Origin: an uncultured Bacilli bacterium
GTDB lineage: Bacteria > Bacillota_I > Bacilli_A > RFN20 > CAG-631
Length of the DNA: 26,606 bases
Assembly: GCA_934215405.1 (NCBI GenBank)
Contig: CAKPZU010000016.1
Coordinates: 1-26,606 of the forward strand
Reading direction: 5' to 3'
The notes below the pieces were generated by a model. It had not been told where the DNA came from. It ran no database searches and was given only the letters and a program-made list of their open reading frames with translations. This document shows, one piece after another, positions 17,167 through 25,740 of the stretch. Position 1 is the first letter of the stretch. Each line of letters begins with the position of its first letter. Made by a program: the position numbers and the translations under genes.

Positions 17167-19683
17167 TTAAAATTTTCTATGAGCTTTACCACCAACACCA
17201 TAATTAAGTAAAATCTCATTTAATTCTTCATTTGAATAATCCTTTAATGCTTTAACATCAGCTTCATTAAAGGTATCATACATTTTGGCAATAGGCTCAG
17301 CATTAGCAGCACTCTGCCATGGCAACCAAACTCCAGCAACTCCATCATCATCAAGAGCCGAATTATAGCCAAAGCTATAAATAGTTGAAGCTTCAGGCGT
17401 TAAGCTTTTATATGGATAATTTAAAGCTCCATCCCAGTCCATTGTTGATTTTGTGTTTTGTTGAATAAATTCAGCCATATCGTAATATACCTTTTCATTA
17501 GAATAGATATATAATCTAAATAATTGATAATAAATATAAGCAGCATAATTATCTAAGCTAGTTCCATTACAACAAATATAGCTAAGACCATCTGTATAGC
17601 CACATTTTATTGAATAAGCAGCCTTTAATGATGAAGCTGTTTCTGGAATTTTAAAGCTAATTGTTAAAACTGATGACATTGTAAATATTGTTGCTTGCTT
17701 TAAGCAATCTAACCATTTACTATCTTTAGTTAAGGTATATAAGGTATCATAAGCATACATAGCATATACGCCAGCTTCCTTATCCATTGCATCAGGATTA
17801 TCACATGTTCCACCAAAGTATTTGTGTTGTGGATATAAATTCTTATAAATAAAATCTCCAGCCTTTTTGATAGCATTTAAATATTTAGTATCATTTGTAA
17901 ATTCATACATTTTGCCTAAAAATCTAACTGGCATTGTTGAATTATTTTTACTTGTTGATCTTGCTATATCACCAGGATTCCAAGTTATTTCACTTTCATT
18001 TCCTTGATAATATGTACCTTGATAGTTATAGCATCTATACCAGCTACCATCACTATTTTGACAAGATGTGAACCAATCAGCACAAGCTTTAACTGCTTCA
18101 TACCAGCCATGTACTTCAATGTTATAAGCTTTAGCTAAACGATAAGCATCAAATAAGCCTTCCATTGCATCAACAGCCATTCTTGTAAATGTTGGATAGC
18201 CAAAGAATCCATTCCAAGAGCCATCATACCAAATTTTAGGTACACCAGCATCAGACATCATTTTGGCATCATTTACCCAGAAATTAATAATGTTTATACC
18301 ATTATTTAAGCTTTCTAAATCATTGTATTTTAATCCATAAAGCATCATATTATAAGCACATGGAATTTGTTGACCAACAAAGCCGGCTTGATATGATTTA
18401 GGGCCGATTTTTCCATTTTCAATAGTAACCCTCCAAGGTAAACCATATGATGTAATGCCATTTTTAGTTGTCGATAGCATTAATGATTTGAAATCTTCAT
18501 TAATTACCTTATAGCAAGTATCAATATTGGTATTTACAATTCTTTGATCTTGAAGTAGATATTGATTTGTATAATGCTCTATCATAGCATCATCAAAGTT
18601 ATCTGTTTTAAAAGCCATTAATGTTAGATCGTAAACGATTTTGTTGCTTTCTTTTACTTCAAAATATTTTCTTGAAGTATCACGAGATGGATAAGTAACT
18701 TCAATACTTGATTTCTTTTCACCACCACTATTTAAGCCTTTATGAACACTAACACAAGCATAGCTATTAGTTTTATAATCAATAACTGGTTTATAACGAG
18801 CAAGAGAGACACTATATCCTGTTTTATCATCTCTAACCATACATAAAGGTAAGCCTGTTAATGTTTCTCGATATAATTTATATGGTTGTGCTTCTGATAG
18901 ATTAGTTATTTCATCAAAAATACCATTAGGTACAAAATATTGTAATGATGATGTATCACTATTTAAAGTTTCTATTCCATAAATGCTTTCAAAGCCTTTA
19001 TCATTTTTTGAGGCTTTTACAACAAATAAGGCTCTTTGAACATTAATAGCATTTGTTATTTCATTACTTGGATAATAATATCTATCTTCAATTTGAATTT
19101 TTGAACCATTAGGTGAGGTAATTTCTACTTTAGCTAAAATACCATAATTTAAGATTTCAATAGAGGTATAGCTACTTTCAACTTGGCCTTTTCCTCTAAA
19201 GTAAACCTTGGCTGGCTTTAGTATTTCAAACATTACATTATTAGTTTTATTATCTACAAATTCAATTGAATAATTACTATCCTTTAAAGCAAACTTTAAA
19301 TTGAAGGATGAAGATTTCATGATATAATCATTATCAACCTTAAAAATGTCTTTATATCTACTTTTGATAAATTTATCTTCAGTAATTTCATTACTTGGAG
19401 TAGTTGGAGTTGTTGATAAATTTCTATCTTCTCTTTCTTTTAATGGATTTGGTGGATCAACAATTGATGAATCACTGCTTTCACTATTTGAAGTTTCACT
19501 ACTTATCTCATTTGAAGAGCTACTTATTACTTCACTTGAAGAAGAAGTACTGCTATCCTTTTCACTTGAGCTAGCTTCTTCAGTTGAAGAATTAAAGATA
19601 CTTGAATCATTTTGATTATTGCTACAATTTGTCATCATAGTAATTGATATTATTAATAGAATATTTTTTAATATACTTTTCAT
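17167..19683 (-). CDS. Large lipoprotein with predicted alpha/alpha-barrel catalytic half (paralogue 1)
   Basis: 838 residues. The N-terminus MKSILKNILLIISITMMTNC gives C20 as the likely lipidated residue. The lipobox MTNC is poor because Asn is at -1, so retention by another route is possible. Residues 21-95 are Ser/Glu-rich linker, about 105-355 beta-rich, and about 385-835 helical. Blocks shared with the neighbouring paralogue include QDQRIVNTNID, SYGLPWRVTIENG, GFVGQQIPCAYNMMLYG, VPKIWYDG, FTRMAVDAMEGLFDAYRLAK, GSWYRCYNYQG, FGGTCDNPDAMDKEAGVYAM and SAANAEPIAKMYD. The start codon is one base after the permease stop (TAATATG), with only GGGGTTA as ribosome site, so translation is probably coupled to the transporter. 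A six-hairpin glycosidase or lyase is the best guess; the family is not recognised. Confidence 0.6.
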   Translation of the reverse strand: MKSILKNILLIISITMMTNCSNNQNDSSIFNSSTEEASSSEKDSSTSSSSEVISSSSNEISSETSNSESSDSSIVDPPNPLKEREDRNLSTTPTTPSNEITEDKFIKSRYKDIFKVDNDYIMKSSSFNLKFALKDSNYSIEFVDNKTNNVMFEILKPAKVYFRGKGQVESSYTSIEILNYGILAKVEITSPNGSKIQIEDRYYYPSNEITNAINVQRALFVVKASKNDKGFESIYGIETLNSDTSSLQYFVPNGIFDEITNLSEAQPYKLYRETLTGLPLCMVRDDKTGYSVSLARYKPVIDYKTNSYACVSVHKGLNSGGEKKSSIEVTYPSRDTSRKYFEVKESNKIVYDLTLMAFKTDNFDDAMIEHYTNQYLLQDQRIVNTNIDTCYKVINEDFKSLMLSTTKNGITSYGLPWRVTIENGKIGPKSYQAGFVGQQIPCAYNMMLYGLKYNDLESLNNGINIINFWVNDAKMMSDAGVPKIWYDGSWNGFFGYPTFTRMAVDAMEGLFDAYRLAKAYNIEVHGWYEAVKACADWFTSCQNSDGSWYRCYNYQGTYYQGNESEITWNPGDIARSTSKNNSTMPVRFLGKMYEFTNDTKYLNAIKKAGDFIYKNLYPQHKYFGGTCDNPDAMDKEAGVYAMYAYDTLYTLTKDSKWLDCLKQATIFTMSSVLTISFKIPETASSLKAAYSIKCGYTDGLSYICCNGTSLDNYAAYIYYQLFRLYIYSNEKVYYDMAEFIQQNTKSTMDWDGALNYPYKSLTPEASTIYSFGYNSALDDDGVAGVWLPWQSAANAEPIAKMYDTFNEADVKALKDYSNEELNEILLNYGVGGKAHRKF

Positions 19684-19684
19684 A

Positions 19685-20566
19685 TTATTTTAACCCCGTT
19701 AATGTAACACCTGATGTAAAGGTTTTCTGCGCACATAAGAATAAGACAATTGTTGGAATTAAAGCGACTACACAAGCAGCTAATAGCTTTTCTGTTTCAA
19801 CAGAATAAGCCGAATTCATTTGATTAATTGCTAATTGAACAGTAAATAAATTTGTATCATTTCCAAGATATAAAAGTGGAGTTAGATAATCATTATATTG
19901 ACCTGAAAAATTTAAGATTACTTGAGCTACAAAGGCTGGTACCATTAAAGGCATTACAATGTTTATAAACATACCACCTCTACTTAAGCCATCAATCATA
20001 GCTGCTTCTTCCATTTCAGTTGGAATAGTTCTTATATATTGAAGCATAAAGAACATACAAACTGTTCCACCAAACATTCCAGGAATAACTACAGGAAGTG
20101 GAGTACCTAACCATTTATAAAAGTTTGCAAACATAACATAGGCTGGAACCATAATGATAATATTTGGAATTACAAGCGTTGCCATCATTGATGTAAAAAT
20201 AATTTTCTTACCTGGAAAGCGAAGACGAGCAAAGCCGTATGCACATAAAGCTGACATAAATGTTCCAACAATTACTGGTGGTATTATATACATAAATGTA
20301 TTTAAAAATGAATGTAGCATAACTGTTTCTTTAAAAACTGCCACATAGTTTGAAAAATACCACTTTGTTGGAAAGAAAACATTTGTTTCAACTTCTTTTG
20401 GACCTTTTAAGGAATTAAGTATTAATTGAATAAAAGGAATAATAATTAATAATGCTAAGAAAGTTAAAAAGGCATAAGATAATACTTTTGCTAAGATGTC
20501 TTTTGCTTTTCTTATTCTTTTTTGCTTTATTACATCATCATGCGAAAGCTCTTTAGTGTTAACCAT
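19685..20566 (-). CDS. Carbohydrate ABC transporter permease, MalG/LacG type
   Basis: 293 residues with six predicted membrane segments, the first at about 29-50. It is the second inner-membrane subunit of a CUT1 sugar importer and forms the translocation channel with the other permease. The EAA loop that contacts the ATPase reads EEAAMIDGLSRGGMFINIVMPLM. The Pro-rich N-terminal periplasmic turn, LILNSLKGPKEVETNVFFPTKW, is typical of the MalG family, as is the ending SGVTLTGLK. It lies 15 bases after the first permease gene with AGGAGGG upstream. No ATP-binding subunit is encoded in the locus, so a shared MsmX-type ATPase encoded elsewhere must be assumed. Confidence 0.95.
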   Translation of the reverse strand: MVNTKELSHDDVIKQKRIRKAKDILAKVLSYAFLTFLALLIIIPFIQLILNSLKGPKEVETNVFFPTKWYFSNYVAVFKETVMLHSFLNTFMYIIPPVIVGTFMSALCAYGFARLRFPGKKIIFTSMMATLVIPNIIIMVPAYVMFANFYKWLGTPLPVVIPGMFGGTVCMFFMLQYIRTIPTEMEEAAMIDGLSRGGMFINIVMPLMVPAFVAQVILNFSGQYNDYLTPLLYLGNDTNLFTVQLAINQMNSAYSVETEKLLAACVVALIPTIVLFLCAQKTFTSGVTLTGLK

Positions 20567-20581
20567 ATTTTTCCCTCCTTT

Positions 20582-21514
20582 TTATGATTCATAGTAAACC
20601 CATTTTTTAGAAATTAAGAAATTAAAGGCTGTAAGTAAGGCAATGATTAAGCCAAGTATTAAAGCCATTGCCGAGGCTAAGCCATAAAATGAGCCATAAT
20701 CACCACCAGAGTATTTAAATATTAATAATACTGGCATCATAGTGTTGCTAGGTGAACCATTAGTCATTACCTGGAAAACTGTAAATCCTTGTAAACAACC
20801 AATTAAACCAGTAACTAAAATGTAAAATGTTATTGAAGAAACTGCTGGTACTGTAATATGGAAAAATGTTTCAAAAACATTAGCACCATCAATTTGTGCT
20901 GCTTCATAATATTGGCTTGGAATACCTTTAATTGCTGAGATGTATAAAAGCATTGATGTTCCAAAGCCAAATAAGATGGTCATAAACATTATTGAACCAA
21001 CTACATGGCTTTCATCAAGCCAATAAATATGATCGATTTTAAATAAAAATGAAAGAATTTGATTTATAGTACCATAATAATAATCATACATTCTTTTCCA
21101 CATAATTGTTGTTGCAACACTAGAGCATATTGTTGGAACAAAGAAAATACTTTTAAACAAATTTGATAATTTTATTTTTCCACATAGAATGTTAGCAACT
21201 AATAATGATAGAGCTGTTGAAATAAATACACCAATACACATAACAAAGGCATTTAGTATAGATTTCCAAAATTCCTTGCCATTAGCGCTAAAGATTCTTG
21301 CAAAGTTATTAAAACCAATAAATTTAGGAGCATTAAATAAGTCGTATTCAGTCATTGAAATATATAAAGAGTAAAGTAAAGGAGCAGCTAAAAACATCAA
21401 TAATCCGATTGTTAATGGAGCAACACATAAATAACCCCATAAAGCTTCATTAACTCTTCTTTTATTAATTCTTTTACTTGCTTTACCAACATTTAAGTCT
21501 AATGATTTTGTCAT
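20582..21514 (-). CDS. Carbohydrate ABC transporter permease, MalF/UgpA type
   Basis: 310 residues. After a basic N-terminus (RINKRRVNEALWGYL), six membrane segments follow, with the family's second-loop pattern SMTEYDLFNAPKFIGFNNFARIF and the EAA loop YYEAAQIDGANVFETFFHITVP. It pairs with the MalG-type permease encoded next to it. The start codon overlaps the stop of the binding-protein gene as ATGA, so translation is coupled, and TAAGGAGG lies in front. Order in the operon (binding protein, MalF type, MalG type) is the standard CUT1 arrangement. The substrate is probably an oligosaccharide released by the lipoproteins encoded downstream. Confidence 0.95.
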   Translation of the reverse strand: MTKSLDLNVGKASKRINKRRVNEALWGYLCVAPLTIGLLMFLAAPLLYSLYISMTEYDLFNAPKFIGFNNFARIFSANGKEFWKSILNAFVMCIGVFISTALSLLVANILCGKIKLSNLFKSIFFVPTICSSVATTIMWKRMYDYYYGTINQILSFLFKIDHIYWLDESHVVGSIMFMTILFGFGTSMLLYISAIKGIPSQYYEAAQIDGANVFETFFHITVPAVSSITFYILVTGLIGCLQGFTVFQVMTNGSPSNTMMPVLLIFKYSGGDYGSFYGLASAMALILGLIIALLTAFNFLISKKWVYYES

Positions 21515-22932
21515 TTTTCTTCCTCCTTATTAAAAAGCTCTGGAAAATCTTCTTTAATAATATTTAAGATTACATTCTTTTCATCAGTGAAGAATTGGAA
21601 AGGTGTTAAACGTAATGATGGATCTTCATTAAACATTGCTCCTGAATGTTCATCTAGGGTTGTTTTCCATTTTGTTGAAGGAAGGTATTGCCATAATCCA
21701 GCACGTTGGTATTTAGCAGCTCTTATAAATTCTTGAGTGTTTTCAGGCATCTTTCCTTTTTCAAGCTCGATGAATTCATTGATTGTATCTTCATCATTGT
21801 AAAGAGGAGCAGTAAAACCAGCTTCAGCCATAATCATTTGCCCTTCCTTAGATGTAAAGAATTCAGCAAGCTTATAGGCTTCATCCTTATGTGAGGAATT
21901 TTTGTATACAGCATAGCCTACAGAACCTGACCAGCCATTACATTGTTGATTAGTAGTAAATGCTGGAATAGGAGCTATATCCCAATTAAAATCAGCTTTA
22001 TTTCTTAAATCTGTAGTTACAGATCTTCCTTCAATATAGCAAGCAGCCTTTCCATTTAAAAATAGTGTTTTTTCTGATGTAGAAGCTAAATCTTTACTAG
22101 TTGGAGCAACAGCATAAGTCAATTGGGCGTCAACTATATATTCATAGGCTTCAATAAATTCACTTGAATCAATTAATACTTCGCTTCTATCTTCAGATAA
22201 ATAATCAGCACCATTTGACCAAATTAAGCTTTCAGGATATATTTTAGCAACACCATAAATATGATCATCACTTAGTTTTAATTCGCCATTGCTTTTAGTT
22301 TTTACAGTGCCTCTATCATAGCCAAATGCTGACCACATGCTTAATGCCTCATAAGGATCCATAATTTCTGTGCTTGATGGATAGCTAACTCCATATTCAT
22401 CAAATAAATCCTTGTTATAGTACATAACATAAGGAGTAATATCTTTAGGGACACAATATAAATCTCCACTTCCCATAGTCTTACCATTCCATCTATATCT
22501 TTTTAAAGCAGATGGAGCAATGTGCTCTTTATCGATTATGGTTGTATTATCATAATATTCTTGTAAATTAAGCATAACACCAGTTTTAACCCATTGACCA
22601 AAGTTACCATCTGGTACACAAAAGACATCAGGAACATTACTTGCAGCCATCATGTTATTAAATTGTTGCTCATAGCTACTTAAAATACTAACTTCAACTT
22701 TTATGTTTTTATATTTTTCTTCAAATTTTTTACAAACCTCTTTTACTAAATCTGTTTCAGTTTTTCCACCATTATCCCAATGTGCTAGCTTTAAAACTAT
22801 TTTGTCACCATTATCTTCGTTTTTCTTAAAGTCGATAGAATAATATAAATCGTAGGCAAAGCTTCCAGTAACTAAGCATATCATTGTAATCCATACTGCA
22901 AGTTGTTTTTTACTTAAGAGACGAAAAAACAT
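21511..22932 (-). CDS. Extracellular sugar-binding protein, CUT1 family
   Basis: 473 residues of the bacterial extracellular solute-binding family 1. Mature-domain motifs include VLKLAHWDNGGKTETDLVKEVCKKFEEKY, VPDVFCVPDGNFGQWVKTG, YVMYYNKDLFDEYGVSYP, TLFLNGKAACYIEG, WDIAPIPAF and YKLAEFFTSKEGQ. The N-terminus MFFRLLSKKQLAVWITMICLV has a hydrophobic helix (about 10-28) but no lipobox. It is therefore either anchored by an uncleaved helix or released by signal peptidase I, which is unusual for a Gram-positive importer, where these proteins are normally lipidated. AAGGAGG precedes the start and the gene lies 17 bases after the GH2 gene. Confidence 0.93.
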   Translation of the reverse strand: MFFRLLSKKQLAVWITMICLVTGSFAYDLYYSIDFKKNEDNGDKIVLKLAHWDNGGKTETDLVKEVCKKFEEKYKNIKVEVSILSSYEQQFNNMMAASNVPDVFCVPDGNFGQWVKTGVMLNLQEYYDNTTIIDKEHIAPSALKRYRWNGKTMGSGDLYCVPKDITPYVMYYNKDLFDEYGVSYPSSTEIMDPYEALSMWSAFGYDRGTVKTKSNGELKLSDDHIYGVAKIYPESLIWSNGADYLSEDRSEVLIDSSEFIEAYEYIVDAQLTYAVAPTSKDLASTSEKTLFLNGKAACYIEGRSVTTDLRNKADFNWDIAPIPAFTTNQQCNGWSGSVGYAVYKNSSHKDEAYKLAEFFTSKEGQMIMAEAGFTAPLYNDEDTINEFIELEKGKMPENTQEFIRAAKYQRAGLWQYLPSTKWKTTLDEHSGAMFNEDPSLRLTPFQFFTDEKNVILNIIKEDFPELFNKEEEK

Positions 22933-22949
22933 AATTTTTACCTCCTTTT

Positions 22950-24716
22950 TTATGAACTAATTGCTTTTTTTAATTGTTCCATTTTAGCTTTAGGTATTCT
23001 ATCAAAATCTAATAGACCATTTATTTCTTGTTCGACATCTGTAAGCTGTGTAATGCAAAAACCACAAATACCATCGATTTCTCTAACAGCTTTAACCATA
23101 GATGTTAAACGATCAATATAAGCATCATCGCTTAAAACACAATCACCATAGCCCCAACCTTTATCGTTTCCATTTTGATAGCCAATTCCAGCAAACTCAG
23201 ATAGAATAACTGGTTGATTGTTATATTTATAGCCATTAGCAAATGGAATTCTGGTTTGTGAATAATCAACCCTATGTTCACCATTTAGCATAGAATTTAA
23301 GTCCTTATAAAAATGAGTTAGTTCTTCTCCTTTTTGAGCATAATTGTGAAGAGTAATAATATCGCTAGTTGTATGCTCCCAGCCATCATTTGAAATAACC
23401 ATTCTATATTTATCATAAGCCTTAGTAACATGATATAGGGCATCAGCTAAATGCTGATTTGTACTATCAAGTACAACACGAGGAATTCCCCAAGATTCAT
23501 TTATTGGAACCCAAACGACAATTGATGGATGGTTGTAATTTTGCTTAATTACCTCTAGCCATTCATTCATTAGGTTTGTAATAGTATCATCCTTAAACTC
23601 ATAAGGTGAAGGCATTTCACACCAAACCATCATTCCTAAAACATCAGCATAGTAATAAAATCTTTCATCTTCAATTTTTTGATGCATTCTTATACCATTA
23701 AAGCCTAGTTCTTTAGCAAGCATTACATCCTTTAATATTTCTTCATCACTACCAGTTAAACCACCATTTCTATAATAGCCTTGATGCAGTACCATTTTTG
23801 AATATATAGGATTATTGTTTAAAAGTAAGCAATTCTTATTAGCTAAAAATGATCTAAAGCCAAAGTATGAGCCTATTTCATCAATAGCTTCATTATTCTT
23901 TAATAAGGTGATTTTAACATCATATAAATTTGGAGTAATAGGAGTCCAATAATGCACTCTAAAGCCATCATAATCATTATTTAAATCAACCTTAATATTA
24001 CTAATTCTTCGAACTAATCTTAAAGTTGTTTCGCTGATTAGATTATCTTCAAATGTAATTTCTATTTTTGCTAAGCAATTATCTTCGATTTGATTTAAAT
24101 TTAATTCAAACTCGATATTATATTCATCAAAGCAAGGAGTTATTTTAATATTTGTAAAATAAGTATCGCTAACTATTTCACTCCAAACACTTTTCCAAAT
24201 GCCATTTGTTTCCTTATACCAGCAGCCAAATGGCTCTTTTAGCCATGTTTGCTTACCTCTTGGTTGAGTTGCTTCCTTTAAGTCTTCTGCTTTAACAACA
24301 ATAAAAGCATCACCATTATGTTTTTTAACAGCTTTAGTGATATCTAGTGTAAATCTTGTGTAGCCACCCTTATGAGTACCAACAAAAATACCATTAACCC
24401 AAACCTTACTTATATAATCACAACCTTCAAAGTTTAATAATAAACGCTTATTAGTTAAATCTTGACTATATTTTGCTTTCTTTGCATACCAGATATATTT
24501 GTGCTCATCATTAATTGATAGTCCACTATTTTTACTTTGATAGCTGTATGGTACCATTATTTGCATGTCATTAGGAAAATTTAAAAACCATTCATTTTCT
24601 TCTCCAATATTTAAATCATCAAAAGCAAAAAACCATTTGCCATCTAAAGATGTAAAGTTATTTCTTACAAATTGTGGACGAGGATACTCATCCTTGTAGC
24701 ATTTTACGTGTTTCAT
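22950..24716 (-). CDS. Glycoside hydrolase family 2 enzyme, cytoplasmic
   Basis: 588 residues. An N-terminal jelly-roll sugar-binding domain (about 12-185, with SLDGKWFFAFDD and KVWVNGIFVGTHKGGYTRFTLDIT) is followed by an immunoglobulin-like domain (about 188-290) and a TIM barrel. The barrel has LHQGYYRNGG, LGFNGIRMHQKIEDERFYYYADVLG, the acid/base glutamate in VWVPINESWG (E407 from this start) and the nucleophile in VILSEFAGIGY (E507). Both catalytic acids are present. No signal peptide, so it trims imported oligosaccharides inside the cell. Exact activity (galactosidase, glucuronidase, mannosidase or other) cannot be fixed. The start is taken at the ATG at 24716: AGGAG sits 8 bases before it but only 2 bases before the alternative ATG at 24722. 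First gene of the locus. Confidence 0.93.
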   Translation of the reverse strand: MKHVKCYKDEYPRPQFVRNNFTSLDGKWFFAFDDLNIGEENEWFLNFPNDMQIMVPYSYQSKNSGLSINDEHKYIWYAKKAKYSQDLTNKRLLLNFEGCDYISKVWVNGIFVGTHKGGYTRFTLDITKAVKKHNGDAFIVVKAEDLKEATQPRGKQTWLKEPFGCWYKETNGIWKSVWSEIVSDTYFTNIKITPCFDEYNIEFELNLNQIEDNCLAKIEITFEDNLISETTLRLVRRISNIKVDLNNDYDGFRVHYWTPITPNLYDVKITLLKNNEAIDEIGSYFGFRSFLANKNCLLLNNNPIYSKMVLHQGYYRNGGLTGSDEEILKDVMLAKELGFNGIRMHQKIEDERFYYYADVLGMMVWCEMPSPYEFKDDTITNLMNEWLEVIKQNYNHPSIVVWVPINESWGIPRVVLDSTNQHLADALYHVTKAYDKYRMVISNDGWEHTTSDIITLHNYAQKGEELTHFYKDLNSMLNGEHRVDYSQTRIPFANGYKYNNQPVILSEFAGIGYQNGNDKGWGYGDCVLSDDAYIDRLTSMVKAVREIDGICGFCITQLTDVEQEINGLLDFDRIPKAKMEQLKKAISS

Positions 24717-24748
24717 ATTCATAGCTCCTAGTTATAATTTCTAACACA

Positions 24749-24791
24749 AGAATAACATAAAATAATATAACTGTTAATGTTTTGTGGACAA
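24749..24791 (-). promoter_or_regulatory. Candidate promoters of the glycan locus
   Basis: Two overlapping candidates read on the minus strand. TTAACA (24777-24772) lies 17 bases before TATTCT (24754-24749). TTGTCC (24791-24786) lies 16 bases before TATATT (24769-24764). Both place the transcript start 20-45 bases upstream of the GH2 gene. The sequence alone does not choose between them. Confidence 0.45.
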
Positions 24792-24836
24792 ATATACTAT
24801 TTTCATATACAATAATGTTATAAAATGTAAAAATAT

Positions 24837-24850
24837 TGAAAGCGTTTACA
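24837..24850. promoter_or_regulatory. CcpA cre site
   Basis: TGAAAGCGTTTACA matches the cre consensus TGWAANCGNTNWCA at every position. It lies between the divergent GH2 and regulator genes. Its TTTACA half (24845-24850) could serve as the -35 of the regulator promoter, so CcpA binding there would block that promoter directly. For the GH2 side it is 46-60 bases upstream of the candidate -35 boxes. Catabolite repression of the locus is therefore expected. Confidence 0.85.
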
Positions 24851-24876
24851 TTTTTGTGTGTAATAATTTAATTATA

Positions 24877-24900
24877 TTTTTTAATTAATTAATTAAAAAA
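24877..24900. repeat. 24-bp perfect palindrome in the regulator leader
   Basis: The sequence is six T, three copies of AATT, then six A; it is its own reverse complement. It ends just before the GGAGG ribosome site of the regulator gene. It may be an operator for autoregulation or a leader hairpin, but in AT-rich DNA such palindromes also arise by chance. Confidence 0.6.
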
Positions 24901-24912
24901 TGGAGGTAAAAT

Positions 24913-25740
24913 ATGATAACCTATGTTGATGAAAAGCAACTTGAAGATGTTTTAAAACAATTTTATATAGTTACAGGCTTAAAAGTAACTGTTTTTGATG
25001 ATAAGCATAATGTTTTAGCTGAATATCCAAAGGAGCATTGTGCTTTTTGCTCATATATAAATATGGTGTCAGCTAGTAAGGAATTATGTGAGCAATCTAA
25101 CTGGAATGCTTTTGATAAATGTAAGAAAACACGAAAAACCTATATTTATAAATGTCATGTTGGTTTAGTTGAGGTGGCTGTACCTTTATTAAAAAATGAT
25201 CAAATTATTGGCTATTATATGTTTGGGCAGATTACTGATTCAAAAAATAAAGATGATATAAAAAATAAGCTAAAGCAAATTTCTCATATTATTGATTATG
25301 ATAAAGCGTGTGAATTATTAGTAAGTGTAAACCAGCATAGCTTAGAAAAAATAAAAGCTGAAATTAAAATAGTTGAGGTGTGCTGTATGTATTTTATTTT
25401 AGGAAAAATGATTAATATCAAAGAAGATTTGCTTTCTAACCAAATCATTGAATATATAGATGAGCATGCCTTAGAGAAATTTTCTGTTAAGAATTTATGC
25501 AATTATTTAAACTTTAGTAGAACACAGGTTTATAATATTTTTAAAAAGACAAATAAGATTGGCGTTATGGAATATGTTAGAAATATAAGATTAAAAAAAT
25601 CCATCGATTTATTAAAGGATGGATCATATTCTATTAAAGAAATTGCTTATATGACTGGTTTTAATGACTCCAATCACTTTATTAAAATTTTCAAAAGCAA
25701 ATATGGTTGTTCGCCAAAAAAGTATCAAAAGGCAAATTAA
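24913..25740 (+). CDS. PocR-AraC transcriptional regulator
   Basis: 275 residues. The N-terminal PocR sensory domain (about 8-165) starts LEDVLKQFYIVTGLKVTVFD and contains CAFC (C43, C46), C59, C70 and C81, with YIYKCHVGLVEVAVPLLKNDQIIGYYMFGQ, the hallmark of the family. The C-terminal AraC DNA-binding domain (about 176-273) has two helix-turn-helix units, FSVKNLCNYLNFSRTQVYNIFKK and YSIKEIAYMTGFNDSNHFIKIF. PocR domains bind small molecules, and the best-known case senses propanediol. Here the position points to a sugar from the adjacent locus and most likely to activation of it. The start has GGAGG 6 bases upstream. The gene ends by overlapping the convergent membrane-protein gene by 4 bases. 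Confidence 0.93.
   Translation: MITYVDEKQLEDVLKQFYIVTGLKVTVFDDKHNVLAEYPKEHCAFCSYINMVSASKELCEQSNWNAFDKCKKTRKTYIYKCHVGLVEVAVPLLKNDQIIGYYMFGQITDSKNKDDIKNKLKQISHIIDYDKACELLVSVNQHSLEKIKAEIKIVEVCCMYFILGKMINIKEDLLSNQIIEYIDEHALEKFSVKNLCNYLNFSRTQVYNIFKKTNKIGVMEYVRNIRLKKSIDLLKDGSYSIKEIAYMTGFNDSNHFIKIFKSKYGCSPKKYQKAN

Noticed and set aside
19346..19615. Plus-strand open frame rich in Leu, Ser and Glu
   Set aside because: It is the antisense of the low-complexity Ser/Glu linker of the 838-residue lipoprotein.
24717..24722. GH2 start at the first ATG (MNMKHV)
   Set aside because: The AGGAG is only 2 bases from that ATG but 8 bases from the ATG at 24716.
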